The notes beneath the pieces are model-generated. The model saw only the letters and a list, made by a program, of their open reading frames with translations, had not been told where the DNA came from and searched no databases. Positions 47,093 through 57,046 of a DNA stretch of 64,000 nucleotides are shown one piece after another. The stretch comes from Paraburkholderia saeva (lineage in GTDB: Bacteria > Pseudomonadota > Gammaproteobacteria > Burkholderiales > Burkholderiaceae): contig NZ_CAJQZC010000003.1 of assembly GCF_907164555.1 (NCBI RefSeq), positions 62,001-126,000 of the forward strand, in the 5' to 3' direction. The translations under genes were made by a program, and so were the position numbers. Within the stretch, counting starts at the first letter, position 1. Every line of letters begins with the position of its first letter.

Positions 47093-48094
47093 TCACGAAA
47101 CGGCGCTCCCTGCGAACAGCGGTGCGGCTTCTTCAGGCACGGCGCGGCCAGTCGAGCGCGCGCGACGCAGCACTGACCAGTAATAACGGTAGCTCGCGCG
47201 GTCGTGGAGCGTGTCGTGGTGGCGCGTGGGGCCCCACTGTGCCGATTGCGCGGCAAGCAGGATTTCAGCGGCGGTGGCGATTTCGGCGTCGCGTGGTGCG
47301 AACGCCGCGACGATCGCCTCGATCTGCGCCGGATGAATGCTCCACATGCGCGTGTAGCCGAATTCGTTACGGGCACGGCTCGCGTCGTTCGCGACCACGC
47401 TCATGTCGCGCACTTCCGTGCTGACGTTGTGCGACGGCACCTTGCCGTGCGCGTGGCAGGCCGCCGAAATTTCGAGCTTGGCGCGCCGCACAAGCGGATG
47501 ATCGAACTGGCCCGGCGAGCGCATCGCGCTATCGGGAATCGCGCCGTCGTGCGCCGAGACGAAATCCATCAGGCCAAAGCTGAGCGCCTCGACGCCCGGC
47601 AGGGCGGCCAGGTCGAAGACGCGTGCGAGCGCGCCATGAGTCTCGACCAGCAGTTGCACCGGAACCGGCTGCGCAATCGAAAGTTCGCGACGTGTGGCCT
47701 CGATGAACGCGCACATTTCGGCGGCGTCGGGTACGTTGCGGATCTTCGGGAGGGTGATGTACGCCGGCGCGCGCTTCGCGGCGCGCAGGATCAGGCGCAC
47801 GTCGTCGCGCCAGTGAGGATGCTGGAAGTCGTGAATCCGCACGCCGACGCGGCCAAAGCGGTCGTGCTCGCTGCCCAGAAGCGAAGCGACGAGTTCCGCG
47901 TGCTCCGCTTCATGGCCGACCTGCGCGCCATCTTCGCAATCGAGCGTGACGTCGAATACGGGCCCGAGCGCCTGCTGCAATGCAAGCGACTTCAGCATCA
48001 GCTTTTCGCTGCCGGCGTAGTGATCGCAGGCAGGCAGAACAGCGGGTGGCGCTTCGCCTTCGAATAACACTTCGGCGGGGGAAAGGGCGCGCAT
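47093..48094 (-). CDS. HpcH/HpaI (CitE-like) aldolase/CoA-ester lyase
   Basis: 333 residues. TIM-barrel lyase of the HpcH/HpaI/CitE family: TLDCEDGAQVGHEAEHAE (metal and substrate loop), PAYITLPKIRN, LLVETHGALARVFDLAAL (Glu ligand) and GLMDFVSAHDG. CitE-like enzymes cleave citramalyl-CoA, malyl-CoA and related esters. The exact substrate cannot be read. It lies between mdh and prpC in the same direction, separated by intergenic gaps of about 120 and 220 bp. Confidence 0.87.
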   Translation of the reverse strand: MRALSPAEVLFEGEAPPAVLPACDHYAGSEKLMLKSLALQQALGPVFDVTLDCEDGAQVGHEAEHAELVASLLGSEHDRFGRVGVRIHDFQHPHWRDDVRLILRAAKRAPAYITLPKIRNVPDAAEMCAFIEATRRELSIAQPVPVQLLVETHGALARVFDLAALPGVEALSFGLMDFVSAHDGAIPDSAMRSPGQFDHPLVRRAKLEISAACHAHGKVPSHNVSTEVRDMSVVANDASRARNEFGYTRMWSIHPAQIEAIVAAFAPRDAEIATAAEILLAAQSAQWGPTRHHDTLHDRASYRYYWSVLRRARSTGRAVPEEAAPLFAGSAVS

Positions 48095-48255
48095 CTTCGG
48101 CGTCAGGGGCGTGGGTGTCTGTTGATCAAACTGATTCGGGCGCGCTCTGCGGGACAGCAGGCGGGCAAAACGCGTCCGGATCAGGTGAGGAAAACGTGGA
48201 TGACGCTTCGTTCAGGTTGAATTCGAAGGAACCGCCATTCACGTATCCGCACGTG

Positions 48256-48296
48256 AAAAAAACCGGAACCCGCCGCGCTGCAACGGAGATCCGGTT
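48256..48296 (-). terminator. Terminator after mdh
   Basis: Leftward stem AACCGGA/TCCGGTT (48290-48296 with 48261-48267) with a 22-base loop that can fold further, followed by a run of seven T. It sits 15 bp after the mdh stop. Confidence 0.65.
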
Positions 48297-48311
48297 CATT
48301 TGCATCAGCGA

Positions 48312-49295
48312 TTAACCCAGCAGATGCTGCACGCCGTCGCGCTCTTCGAGCAGCTCGTTCAGCGTACCGTCCATCTTTTCACGCGAGAAAGCGTCGATCG
48401 CGAGGCCTTCGACGCGCTTGTACTCGCCGTTTTCGCACGTAACCGGCACACCGTAAATGATGTCTTCCGGAATGCCATACGAACCGTCCGACGGAATGCC
48501 CATCGTGACCCACTTGCCGTTCGTGCCGAGCACCCAGTCACGCACGTGATCGATCGCCGCATTCGCCGCCGATGCTGCCGACGACAGGCCACGCGCTTCG
48601 ATGATCGCCGCGCCGCGCTTGCCGACGGTCGGGATGAACGTGTTGCGGTTCCATTCTTCGTCGTTGATCAGCTTGGTCAGGTCTTGACCTTCGGCCGTTG
48701 CAACGCGGAAATCCGGATACATCGTCGGCGAGTGGTTGCCCCACACAGCCAGCTTTTCGATCGAAGCGACCGGTTTGCCCGACTTCGCGGCCAGTTGCGA
48801 CAGCGCGCGGTTGTGGTCGAGACGCAGCATGGCGGTGAAGTTCTTCTTCGGCAGATCCGGCGCCGACTTCATCGCGATGTACGCGTTCGTGTTGGCCGGG
48901 TTGCCGACCACCAGCACCTTCACGTCGCGGCTTGCGACCTCGTTCAGCGCCTTGCCCTGAACCGTGAAGATTTCAGCGTTTGCCGACAGCAGGTCCTTGC
49001 GTTCCATGCCTTTCGAACGCGGACGGGCGCCAACCAGCAGGGCAACGTCGGCGTCCTTGAATGCAACCTTCGGATCGTCGGTGATTACGACGCCCGACAG
49101 CAGCGGGAATGCGCAATCATCCAGTTCCATCACGACGCCTTTAACGGCGGCTTGCGCCTGCGGCAGATCCAGCAACTGCAGGACGACCGGCTGATCCTTG
49201 CCGAGCAGATCGCCATTGGCGATGCGGAACAGCAGGGAGTAAGCGATTTGACCTGCGGCGCCGGTGACGGCAACGCGCTTTGCGGGCTTAGCCAT
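48312..49295 (-). CDS. mdh: Malate dehydrogenase
   Basis: 327 residues, typical for the proteobacterial MDH of about 330. NAD-binding start [18 protein letters not shown], catalytic Asp/His pair in [15 protein letters not shown] and [13 protein letters not shown]. It oxidises malate to oxaloacetate in the TCA cycle. Divergent from the GntR regulator across a 515-bp gap; a leftward -10-like TATAGA lies at 49348-49343. Confidence 0.95.
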
Positions 49296-49810
49296 TGAGA
49301 AATCTCCAGGACGATGCGTTAGACGCTAAGGGAAAACGCCATTCTATATGCGCGTTGCTCGAAGCGTCGGTTAAACACAGCGGAATTCGCAGCGCGCGAA
49401 CAGCCTGTAATGAAGCTGGAAGGCGTGCTGCGGCGAGGCCACCATGCCGGAAAACCTGTGCCTGTACGGCAGAGCGGGTAAAACGGGAAGCGGCGAGCGC
49501 TGCGTCTGGCCACTGCATGGCGCGGGCCCTGCAACAGCGTGTTCCGGAAGCGTCTGACGTAGCACTGACGGGCGAATCGAAACCTGGACTGCGGAGGGTG
49601 CTGCGTGGCGCAGGGCAGCTTTCGCGACGCGGCGGTCATGCAGAAAATACGCTGCCCGACCACCCGCAATCGCACCTGCAAACCCTTGCTCGACAAGGAG
49701 TGTAGAAGTCGAGAGGCGCAAAGTCAACATTATCTTATGTCTTATATAAGACATAAGTCTTGAGGGGAAATCTCTGGACGGCGGATGACCCTTTATGATG
49801 AAATGCGCGG
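49296..49810. promoter_or_regulatory. Long divergent gap between mdh and gntR
   Basis: 515 bp. The mdh end holds a -10-like TATAGA (49348-49343, leftward). The middle part (49370-49680) carries open frames of up to about 127 codons on both strands, but with Arg/Ser/His-rich products and no family resemblance, so I see no gene. The right end contains the 24-bp palindrome described separately. Confidence 0.5.
49734..49757. promoter_or_regulatory. Perfect 24-bp palindrome, probable GntR operator
   Basis: Arms CTTATGTCTTAT and ATAAGACATAAG match exactly with no spacer, centred 65 bp before the GntR start. The core GTCTTATATAAGAC is of the type bound by GntR-family dimers. It is AT-rich in GC-rich surroundings and includes -10-like TATAAG, so binding would block transcription of gntR. 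Confidence 0.7.
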
Positions 49811-50611
49811 ATGACTTCGAACCCGGCGAGCACCGCGAATCCGATCGGCCCGGCCGCCAGCGGCGAGGCTGTGCCCGTTGCTGCGCCTGCTTCTTCGCCC
49901 ACGTTCAGCCCGCTTTACCAGCAGATCAAGGGGCTCATTACACAGAGCCTCGAATCCGGCGAATGGAAGCCGGGCGAGATCATTCCCAGTGAAGTCGAAC
50001 TGGCGTCGCGTTACAAGGTCAGTCAGGGCACCGTGCGCAAGGCGATCGACGAACTCGCCGCCGACAACCTGCTGGTCCGCCGCCAGGGCAAGGGAACGTT
50101 TGTTGCGACGCACAACGAAGACCGTGCCCAGTTTCGCTTTCTCAGGTTACTGGCCGATGACGGTGTGGAACATCCACACGTCAGCCGGCTGCTCGAATGC
50201 AGACGGCTGCGCGCTTCGGCCGATATTGCCCGGCAGCTCGACCTGAAGCCGGCCGACCCGGTCGTGCTGATCAAGCGCCTCCTGCAGTTCGACGGCGAAA
50301 CCACTGTGCTCGATGAAATCTGGCTGCCTGGCGGCGTGTTTCGTGGGCTGACGCTCGAGCGCCTGTCGGAGTACAAGGGGCCGCTCTACGCCATGTTCGA
50401 AACGGAGTTCGGCACCCGCATGATCCGCGCGACAGAAAAGATCCGTGCTGTGGCCGCGGAGCCTTCGGTAGCGGACCTGCTGCACGTGCCGGCCGGGTTT
50501 CCGCTACTCTCCGTCGAACGCGTTTCGTATACCTATGGTGACCGGCCCGTCGAAGTGCGGCGCGGCTGGTACGTCACAACCGGGTATTACTATCAGAATG
50601 ACTTGAGCTGA
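49811..50611 (+). CDS. GntR-family regulator with UTRA domain (HutC type)
   Basis: 266 residues from ATG 49811. Variable N-terminus of about 30 residues, then winged helix (PLYQQIKGLITQSLESGEWK, IPSEVELASRYKVSQGTVRKA) and a UTRA effector-binding domain (about 115-260, VVLIKRLLQFDGETTVLDE, VERVSYTYGDRPVEVRRGW). It lies upstream of and in line with sdhCDAB and divergent from mdh, so control of TCA genes in response to a carboxylate is likely (inference). A perfect palindrome upstream suggests autoregulation. Confidence 0.88.
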   Translation: MTSNPASTANPIGPAASGEAVPVAAPASSPTFSPLYQQIKGLITQSLESGEWKPGEIIPSEVELASRYKVSQGTVRKAIDELAADNLLVRRQGKGTFVATHNEDRAQFRFLRLLADDGVEHPHVSRLLECRRLRASADIARQLDLKPADPVVLIKRLLQFDGETTVLDEIWLPGGVFRGLTLERLSEYKGPLYAMFETEFGTRMIRATEKIRAVAAEPSVADLLHVPAGFPLLSVERVSYTYGDRPVEVRRGWYVTTGYYYQNDLS

Positions 50612-50756
50612 ATGACGGTGCTGCGCGAGGCGCGCAGCCCGTATGAAGACGCCTTTATCGCGCGCGCGACAACAGTGTTGAACGTTGTTACGCTGCAGCG
50701 CGAAATGAAAAGGCGCTAAAATCGCGGATTAGTGTGACTACAAGTAGGGGTCTAGC

Positions 50757-51170
50757 ATGGCTGAAGCCGTAAAAAAACCGAGGCCGGAATTCCGGAACAT
50801 CGGTATCGGGCAGATTTTGACGGCATACCGTCTCCCTCTAGCGGGGCGTGTGTCGATTCTCCATCGTTTGAGCGGTGGGCTGCTTTTTGTATTTCTTCCG
50901 TTCCTGCTGTACCTCTTCGATCAAAGCCTCACGTCTGAACTCAGCTTCGAAGTCTTCAAGGGTTTCCTCTCCAACATCATCGTCAAGCTCATCACGCTCG
51001 TTCTTGCGTGGGCCTTTCTGTTTCACTTCTGCGCCGGTATCCGTCACCTCGTGATGGACATGCACTACGCAGTCTCGAAGGAAGGTGGCAAGCAGACGTC
51101 GGTCGTCGTGCTGGTTGTGTCGTCGCTGCTCACGATTGTGTTTGCGGCAAAACTGTTTGGAGCATTCTGA
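50757..51170 (+). CDS. sdhC: Succinate dehydrogenase cytochrome b556 subunit
   Basis: 137 residues, three membrane helices. RPEFRNIGIGQILTAYRLPL, then LAGRVSILHRLSGGLLF with the conserved Ser/Arg near the quinone site, and the haem-ligating His in HFCAGIRHLVMD. First gene of sdhCDABE; a TAAAAT -10-like box is at 50717-50722 with a poor -35. Confidence 0.93.
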   Translation: MAEAVKKPRPEFRNIGIGQILTAYRLPLAGRVSILHRLSGGLLFVFLPFLLYLFDQSLTSELSFEVFKGFLSNIIVKLITLVLAWAFLFHFCAGIRHLVMDMHYAVSKEGGKQTSVVVLVVSSLLTIVFAAKLFGAF

Positions 51171-51173
51171 AAA

Positions 51174-51542
51174 ATGGCAGCCAATAACCGGATCGGCTCG
51201 AAGCGCCTTGTCGTAGGCGCACATTACGGCCTGCGCGACTGGCTCGCGCAGCGCATCACCGCCTGCATCATGGCGGTCTATACCGTCATCCTGCTTGCGC
51301 TCTTCTTCGGCGCGCACGATTTCTCGTATGACGGCTGGGCATCGATCTTCGCGATGCAATGGATGAAGCTCGCCACGTTTGTCACGTTGCTCTCGCTGTT
51401 CTATCACGCGTGGGTCGGCATCCGTGACATCTGGATGGACTACATCAAGCCCACGGGGCTCCGTCTGTTCCTCCAGGCGCTGACGATCGTCTGGCTGCTC
51501 GGGTGTGCAGGCTACGCTGCGCAGATTCTCTGGAGAGTGTAA
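51174..51542 (+). CDS. sdhD: Succinate dehydrogenase membrane anchor subunit
   Basis: 122 residues, three membrane helices (ITACIMAVYTVILLALFFG, LATFVTLLSLFYHAWVGI, FLQALTIVWLLGCAGY). The His in YHAWVGIRDIWMDY is the expected second haem ligand and WMDY is near the quinone site. Starts three bases after sdhC. Confidence 0.92.
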   Translation: MAANNRIGSKRLVVGAHYGLRDWLAQRITACIMAVYTVILLALFFGAHDFSYDGWASIFAMQWMKLATFVTLLSLFYHAWVGIRDIWMDYIKPTGLRLFLQALTIVWLLGCAGYAAQILWRV

Positions 51543-51546
51543 AAGA

Positions 51547-53322
51547 ATGGCTGCAATCAAAAATTCTCTGCCGCGTCGCAAGTTTGACGTGGTCATCGTC
51601 GGCGCAGGCGGCTCGGGGATGCGCGCTTCGCTGCAACTCGCGCGCGCCGGCCTGTCGGTCTGCGTGCTGTCGAAAGTGTTCCCGACGCGTTCGCACACGG
51701 TCGCTGCCCAGGGCGGCATCGGCGCCTCGCTTGGCAACATGAGCGAAGACAACTGGCACTATCACTTCTACGACACGATCAAGGGTTCCGACTGGCTCGG
51801 CGACCAGGACGCGATCGAGTTCATGTGCCGCGAAGCACCGGGCGCCGTCTACGAACTCGAACACATGGGCATGCCGTTTGACCGTAACGCTGACGGCACG
51901 ATCTACCAGCGTCCGTTCGGCGGCCACACGGCGAACTACGGCGAAAAGCCGGTGCAGCGCGCCTGCGCGGCGGCTGACCGTACCGGTCACGCGCTGCTGC
52001 ACACGCTGTATCAGCAGAACGTCGCGGCGAAGACGCAGTTCTTCGTCGAATGGATGGCGCTGGACCTGATCCGCGACGCCGACGGCGACGTGCTCGGCGT
52101 GACCGCGCTGGAAATGGAAACCGGCGACGTCTACATCCTCGAAGGCAAGACCACGCTGTTCGCCACGGGCGGCGCGGGCCGGATCTTCGCGGCGTCCACC
52201 AACGCGTTCATCAACACCGGCGACGGCCTCGGCATGGCGGCCCGTTCGGGCATCGCGCTGCAGGACATGGAATTCTGGCAGTTCCACCCGACCGGCGTGG
52301 CCGGCGCGGGCGTGCTGATTACCGAAGGCGTGCGCGGCGAAGGCGGCATTCTGCGTAACGCGAACGGCGAGCGCTTCATGGAGCGCTACGCGCCGACGCT
52401 GAAGGATCTGGCGCCGCGCGACTTCGTTTCGCGTTCGATGGATCAGGAAATCAAGGAAGGCCGCGGCGTGGGTCCGAACAAGGACCACGTGCTGCTCGAC
52501 CTGTCGCATATCGGCGCCGAGACGATCATGAAGCGTCTGCCGTCGATCCGCGAAATCGCACTGAAGTTCGCGAACGTCGACTGCATCAAGGAACCGATCC
52601 CGGTTGTTCCGACCATTCACTACCAGATGGGCGGTATTCCGACGAACATCAACGGCCAGGTCGTGGGCACGTCGAAGGGTCATGAAGATCCGGTCAACGG
52701 CTTTTACGCGGTCGGCGAATGCTCGTGCGTGTCGGTCCATGGCGCAAACCGCCTGGGCACGAACTCGCTGCTGGACCTGGTGGTGTTCGGCCGTGCGGCT
52801 GGTAACCACATTGTCAAGCACGTGAAGGAAATCAAGGAGCACAAGCCGCTGCCGGCCGACGCTGCTGACTTCGCGCTGTCGCGTCTGGCGAAGCTCGACA
52901 GTTCGTCGTCGGGTGAGTACACGCAAGCGGTTGCGAACGACATCCGCTCGACGATGCAGGCCCACGCTGGCGTGTTCCGTACGTCGGAGTTGCTGGCAAA
53001 GGGCGTCGAGCGCATTCGCGAAGTGGCTGACCGTGTCGACAACATCCATCTGAAGGACAAGTCGAAGGTGTTCAACACCGCGCGTATCGAGGCGCTGGAA
53101 GTGGCGAACCTGATCGAAGTGGCCCGCGCCACGATGGTCTCCGCTGAAGCCCGCAAGGAAAGCCGCGGCGCGCACGCACAGAACGACTTCGAACATCGCG
53201 ACGACGAAAACTGGATGCGCCATACGCTGTGGTTCAGCGAGGGCGACCGTCTCGACTACAAGCCGGTTCACATGCAACCGCTGACCGTCGAATCGGTGCC
53301 GCCGAAAGCGCGGACCTTCTAA
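51547..53322 (+). CDS. sdhA: Succinate dehydrogenase flavoprotein subunit
   Basis: 591 residues from ATG 51547 (four bases after sdhD). FAD-binding [18 protein letters not shown]; covalent FAD His in [17 protein letters not shown]; catalytic Arg/His in [21 protein letters not shown] and the [19 protein letters not shown] block. Oxidises succinate to fumarate. The covalent flavin is attached with SdhE, encoded two genes later. Confidence 0.96.
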   Translation: MAAIKNSLPRRKFDVVIVGAGGSGMRASLQLARAGLSVCVLSKVFPTRSHTVAAQGGIGASLGNMSEDNWHYHFYDTIKGSDWLGDQDAIEFMCREAPGAVYELEHMGMPFDRNADGTIYQRPFGGHTANYGEKPVQRACAAADRTGHALLHTLYQQNVAAKTQFFVEWMALDLIRDADGDVLGVTALEMETGDVYILEGKTTLFATGGAGRIFAASTNAFINTGDGLGMAARSGIALQDMEFWQFHPTGVAGAGVLITEGVRGEGGILRNANGERFMERYAPTLKDLAPRDFVSRSMDQEIKEGRGVGPNKDHVLLDLSHIGAETIMKRLPSIREIALKFANVDCIKEPIPVVPTIHYQMGGIPTNINGQVVGTSKGHEDPVNGFYAVGECSCVSVHGANRLGTNSLLDLVVFGRAAGNHIVKHVKEIKEHKPLPADAADFALSRLAKLDSSSSGEYTQAVANDIRSTMQAHAGVFRTSELLAKGVERIREVADRVDNIHLKDKSKVFNTARIEALEVANLIEVARATMVSAEARKESRGAHAQNDFEHRDDENWMRHTLWFSEGDRLDYKPVHMQPLTVESVPPKARTF

Positions 53323-53348
53323 GGCACAAGTCAAAGGAATTCAGAAAA

Positions 53349-54053
53349 ATGGCCAAGCGTACATTTGAAATCTATCGCTACGATCCGGACAAGGACGCAG
53401 CGCCGCGCATGCAAACCTACGAGATCGAAATCGACTCGCATGAACGCATGCTGCTCGACGCGCTCCTCAAGCTGAAAGCGGTCGATGAAACGCTGTCGTT
53501 CCGCCGTTCGTGCCGCGAAGGCGTGTGCGGTTCGGACGCAATGAACATCAACGGCAAGAATGGTCTCGCGTGTCTGCAGAACATGAACGACCTGCCGCAG
53601 AAGATCGTGCTGCGTCCGCTGCCGGGCCTGCCCGTCGTGCGCGACCTGATCTGCGACTTCACGCAGTTCTTCAACCAGTATCACTCGATCAAGCCGTATC
53701 TGATCAACGATACGCCGCCGCCGGAAAAGGAACGCCTGCAGTCGCCGGAAGAACGCGACGAGCTCGACGGCCTGTATGAGTGCATTCTGTGCGCAAGCTG
53801 CTCGACCTCGTGCCCGAGCTTCTGGTGGAACCCGGACAAGTTCGTGGGTCCGGCGGGCCTGTTGCAAGCCTATCGTTTCATCGCGGACAGCCGCGACGAA
53901 GCGACGGGTGAACGCCTCGACAACCTGGAAGATCCGTACCGTCTGTTCCGTTGCCATTCGATCATGAATTGCGTCGATGTGTGCCCGAAGGGCCTCAATC
54001 CGACGAAGGCGATTGGCAAGATCAAGGAATTGATGGTTCGCCGCGCTGTCTGA
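53349..54053 (+). CDS. sdhB: Succinate dehydrogenase iron-sulfur subunit
   Basis: 234 residues. [2Fe-2S] cysteines in [13 protein letters not shown] and NGLACLQN; [4Fe-4S] and [3Fe-4S] cysteines in [12 protein letters not shown] and [17 protein letters not shown]. Passes electrons from SdhA to the quinone site in SdhC/D. Starts 26 bp after sdhA. Confidence 0.96.
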   Translation: MAKRTFEIYRYDPDKDAAPRMQTYEIEIDSHERMLLDALLKLKAVDETLSFRRSCREGVCGSDAMNINGKNGLACLQNMNDLPQKIVLRPLPGLPVVRDLICDFTQFFNQYHSIKPYLINDTPPPEKERLQSPEERDELDGLYECILCASCSTSCPSFWWNPDKFVGPAGLLQAYRFIADSRDEATGERLDNLEDPYRLFRCHSIMNCVDVCPKGLNPTKAIGKIKELMVRRAV

Positions 54054-54054
54054 G

Positions 54055-54327
54055 ATGGACGGATCACCGCATCAGTCCGACCCTCTTCGCCGTGCGCGCC
54101 TTCGCTGGCGCGCGCGGCGCGGTTTGCTGGAAAACGATCTGATCTTCGAACGTTTTTTCAGCCGATATGAGCATGACCTCAGCGACGTCGACGTGGGCGC
54201 ACTTACCCGTCTGCTCGAGCTGAGCGATAACGACCTGATGGACTTGCTTCTCTCGCGCAAGGAACCAGAAGGCGACCTTGCCGACCCCGATACCAAACGG
54301 GTGCTGGAGCTGCTGCGCACAGTGTGA
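54055..54327 (+). CDS. sdhE: FAD assembly factor SdhE
   Basis: 90 residues, SdhE/YgfY/DUF339 family. The RGxxE motif is seen as RARRGLLENDLIFERFF, followed by helices LLELSDNDLMDLLLSRKEP. It promotes covalent flavinylation of SdhA. One base after the sdhB stop. Confidence 0.92.
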   Translation: MDGSPHQSDPLRRARLRWRARRGLLENDLIFERFFSRYEHDLSDVDVGALTRLLELSDNDLMDLLLSRKEPEGDLADPDTKRVLELLRTV

Positions 54328-54410
54328 GCGTCACACGCGCATGCACGGTTGTTTTATCCAGGCGTGCAATTATCGAAACCCTGTTTCCATACTTCGATTG
54401 AGGATGTGCT

Positions 54411-55712
54411 ATGACCCCGTCAGATGTTAAAGCCACGCTATCGTTCAGCGACAATTCGCCGAGCGTTGAAATGCCGATCTACAAGGGCACGATGGGCCCG
54501 GATGTAATCGACATCCGCAAACTGTACGGCCAGACTGGCAAGTTCACGTACGACCCGGGCTTCATGTCGACGGCAGCGTGCAATTCGGCGATTACGTACA
54601 TCGACGGCGACAAGGGCGAACTGCTGTATCGCGGCTACCCGATCGACGACCTCGCACAGAACGCCGACTTCCTCGAAACGTGCTTTCTGCTGCTGAAAGG
54701 CGAACTGCCGACCGTCGCGCAGAAAAAGGAGTTCGTCGACACCGTCACGAAGCACACGATGGTGCACGAGCAGATGCACTTCTTCTTCCGTGGCTTCCGT
54801 CGCGACGCGCACCCGATGGCGGTGCTGGTTGCGGCAGTCGGCGCCCTGTCGGCGTTCTATCACGACTCGCTGAACATCAACGACCCGCGTCACCGCGAAG
54901 TGTCGGCGATCCGCATGATCGCGAAGCTGCCGACGCTCGTCGCCATGGCGTACAAGTTCAGCATCGGTCAGCCGTTCGTGTATCCGAAGAACGACCTGTC
55001 GTACAGCGCGAACTTCATGCACATGATGTTCTCGAACCCGTGCGAAGAGTACAAGGTCAACGACGTGCTGGTGCGCGCGCTCGACCGTATCCTGATCCTG
55101 CACGCTGACCACGAACAGAACGCGTCGACGTCGACGGTTCGTCTGGCCGGTTCGTCGGGTGCCAATCCGTTCGCATGTATCGCGGCCGGTATCGCCTGCC
55201 TGTGGGGCCCGGCGCACGGCGGCGCGAACGAAGCCGCACTGAACATGCTGGAAGAAATCGGCTCGGTCGACCACATTCCTGAGTTCATCAAGCAGGTGAA
55301 GGACAAGAACTCGGGCGTGAAGCTGATGGGCTTCGGTCACCGCGTGTACAAGAACTACGATCCGCGTGCGAAGCTGATGCGCGAAACGTGCCACGAAGTG
55401 CTCGAAGAACTGGGTTTGCACGACGATCCGCTGTTCAAGCTGGCCATGGCGCTCGAAAAGATCGCGCTGGAAGACGAATACTTCGTGTCGCGCAAGTTGT
55501 ACCCGAACGTCGACTTCTACTCCGGCATCGTGCAACGCGCGCTGGGCATTCCGACTTCGATGTTCACGTGTATCTTCGCGATGGCACGTACGGTCGGCTG
55601 GATTGGCCAGTGGAACGAAATGATTGCGGATCCGGAACAGAAGATTGGCCGTCCGCGTCAGCTGTTTATCGGCGAAACGCCGCGCGAAGCAAAGCCGATC
55701 GACAAGCGTTAA
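54411..55712 (+). CDS. gltA: Citrate synthase (type II)
   Basis: 433 residues, hexameric NADH-sensitive class length. Catalytic His in [13 protein letters not shown], His/Arg in [15 protein letters not shown], Asp in the [14 protein letters not shown] part. Also the [14 protein letters not shown] block. First step of the TCA cycle. Its own leader (83 bp after sdhE) with GAGG eight bases before ATG; a terminator follows. Confidence 0.96.
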   Translation: MTPSDVKATLSFSDNSPSVEMPIYKGTMGPDVIDIRKLYGQTGKFTYDPGFMSTAACNSAITYIDGDKGELLYRGYPIDDLAQNADFLETCFLLLKGELPTVAQKKEFVDTVTKHTMVHEQMHFFFRGFRRDAHPMAVLVAAVGALSAFYHDSLNINDPRHREVSAIRMIAKLPTLVAMAYKFSIGQPFVYPKNDLSYSANFMHMMFSNPCEEYKVNDVLVRALDRILILHADHEQNASTSTVRLAGSSGANPFACIAAGIACLWGPAHGGANEAALNMLEEIGSVDHIPEFIKQVKDKNSGVKLMGFGHRVYKNYDPRAKLMRETCHEVLEELGLHDDPLFKLAMALEKIALEDEYFVSRKLYPNVDFYSGIVQRALGIPTSMFTCIFAMARTVGWIGQWNEMIADPEQKIGRPRQLFIGETPREAKPIDKR

Positions 55713-55760
55713 TCGGAAGGTCGTACCGGCTGCGGCGGTTGATCGCTGCGGCGCATGCAA

Positions 55761-55796
55761 AACGCCTCGACGGAGTTTCGTCGGGGCGTTCTTTTT
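55761..55796 (+). terminator. Terminator after gltA
   Basis: Stem AACGCCTCGACG/CGTCGGGGCGTT (one mismatch), loop GAGTTT, then CTTTTT, about 50 bp after the gltA stop. Confidence 0.85.
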
Positions 55797-55943
55797 GGGC
55801 ACGTGACATGACGTGCTGCGATCGCAGCGGCGCTAGAAATCCTGGCGTCTGCCTGGCGTGCCGCTAAAGCGGCGTTGCCATTGGCGCCCGGGGAGTTTGA
55901 GGTCCCTTGCGGATTGCGAATCAAACACTATTGATCGCACTAT

Positions 55944-56912
55944 TCACCCGCGTTTCGCCGGCCGCTCCAGCGAAGGCGAACGCCGGTCGAGCGCGACAGG
56001 CGCTTCAGGTTCGGGCGCACGTCCGTGCATTTCGAAGAAGCGTCGCCAGGCGCCCGGTGTCATGCCACGCGCCGCGAGAAACTGCCGGTTGAAATTCGCA
56101 AGATTCGGAAAGCCGGCTTTGGTCGCGATCATCGCGATGGGCCAGGTGGTCTCCGTGAGCTGCCGCGTCGCGTAACCGAGGCGCAGCCGGATCAGATACC
56201 GCCCGACACTTTCGCCGACGTGCCGCACGAAGTATCGATGCAGCGAGCGCTCCGAAAGGCTCGCGACCGCGCACAGTTCGGCGATGCGTAGCGGCTCGTT
56301 GAAGCGGCGATCGAGCAGGTCGAAAACGCGGTTCAGCCGCTCCGCCTCGGATGCCGTGCCGGCCGCGGGCGTGCGCGCCGACGTGTTCGCGCGAATATGC
56401 GCGGAAGGCGACGCAAGCGGCATGGCGTCTTCGGTATCGGCGAGTTCGGCGAGCGTGTCGAGCACCGCTGCAAGCCGTGCACGCGACGACGCATCGAGCA
56501 ACAGAGGCAGCCGCGCGCGCATCGCCGCGGCGCAGCCCGCGCCGAAGCTCAAACCCGGCGCGCCGCGTCGCAGCAACTTGCGCAGCGCCGCGTACTCCGG
56601 GCAGCAATCGGCCATGCGCCGAACCCAGTCGCCGCTAAACCAGACGACAAGCGCGACCTGCGGCGTACGTGCATCAATCGATTCCGCCGACGACCACGTG
56701 TGCGGCATATCGGGCGGCACGAGCACGAGATCATCGCGCTCGTAGCTGGCGATGTGGTCGCCGATAAACCGCTGGCCGCGACTGTTCATCGTGAGCGTCA
56801 GTTCGTACTCCGGGTGGTGATGCCACTCGAACGGAATCTGCGCGAGCTGCCGGTGGTAGACGCGTACAGAGCAGCCGTCGGGAATCGTGACGCGTTCGTA
56901 TTGCGGTTTCAT
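55944..56912 (-). CDS. AraC-family transcriptional regulator
   Basis: 322 residues from ATG 56912. N-terminal cupin-type effector domain (FEWHHHPEYELTLTMNSRG, about 25-100) and C-terminal double helix-turn-helix (FNEPLRIAELCAVASLSERSL and IAMIATKAGFPNLANFNRQF, typical AraC signature). Low-similarity linker rich in Ala/Arg between. Divergent from the DUF1479 gene, its likely target. Confidence 0.88.
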   Translation of the reverse strand: MKPQYERVTIPDGCSVRVYHRQLAQIPFEWHHHPEYELTLTMNSRGQRFIGDHIASYERDDLVLVPPDMPHTWSSAESIDARTPQVALVVWFSGDWVRRMADCCPEYAALRKLLRRGAPGLSFGAGCAAAMRARLPLLLDASSRARLAAVLDTLAELADTEDAMPLASPSAHIRANTSARTPAAGTASEAERLNRVFDLLDRRFNEPLRIAELCAVASLSERSLHRYFVRHVGESVGRYLIRLRLGYATRQLTETTWPIAMIATKAGFPNLANFNRQFLAARGMTPGAWRRFFEMHGRAPEPEAPVALDRRSPSLERPAKRG

Positions 56913-57046
56913 CGATCGAATCCGGCCACGGCGGAAGGCGCCGATAATGGCCGGATTGTATCGATAACTGGCCGGATAGCACATCCTGCATTCACCCAGG
57001 CAGCCTAATCTGGCAGGACACAATCGATACACCCAGGAGACAGGCA

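Noticed and set aside
49319..49754. Two overlapping - strand ORFs of about 125 codons before mdh
   Set aside because: No start with ribosome site, Arg/Ser/Pro-rich products and no recognisable domain; treated as non-coding.
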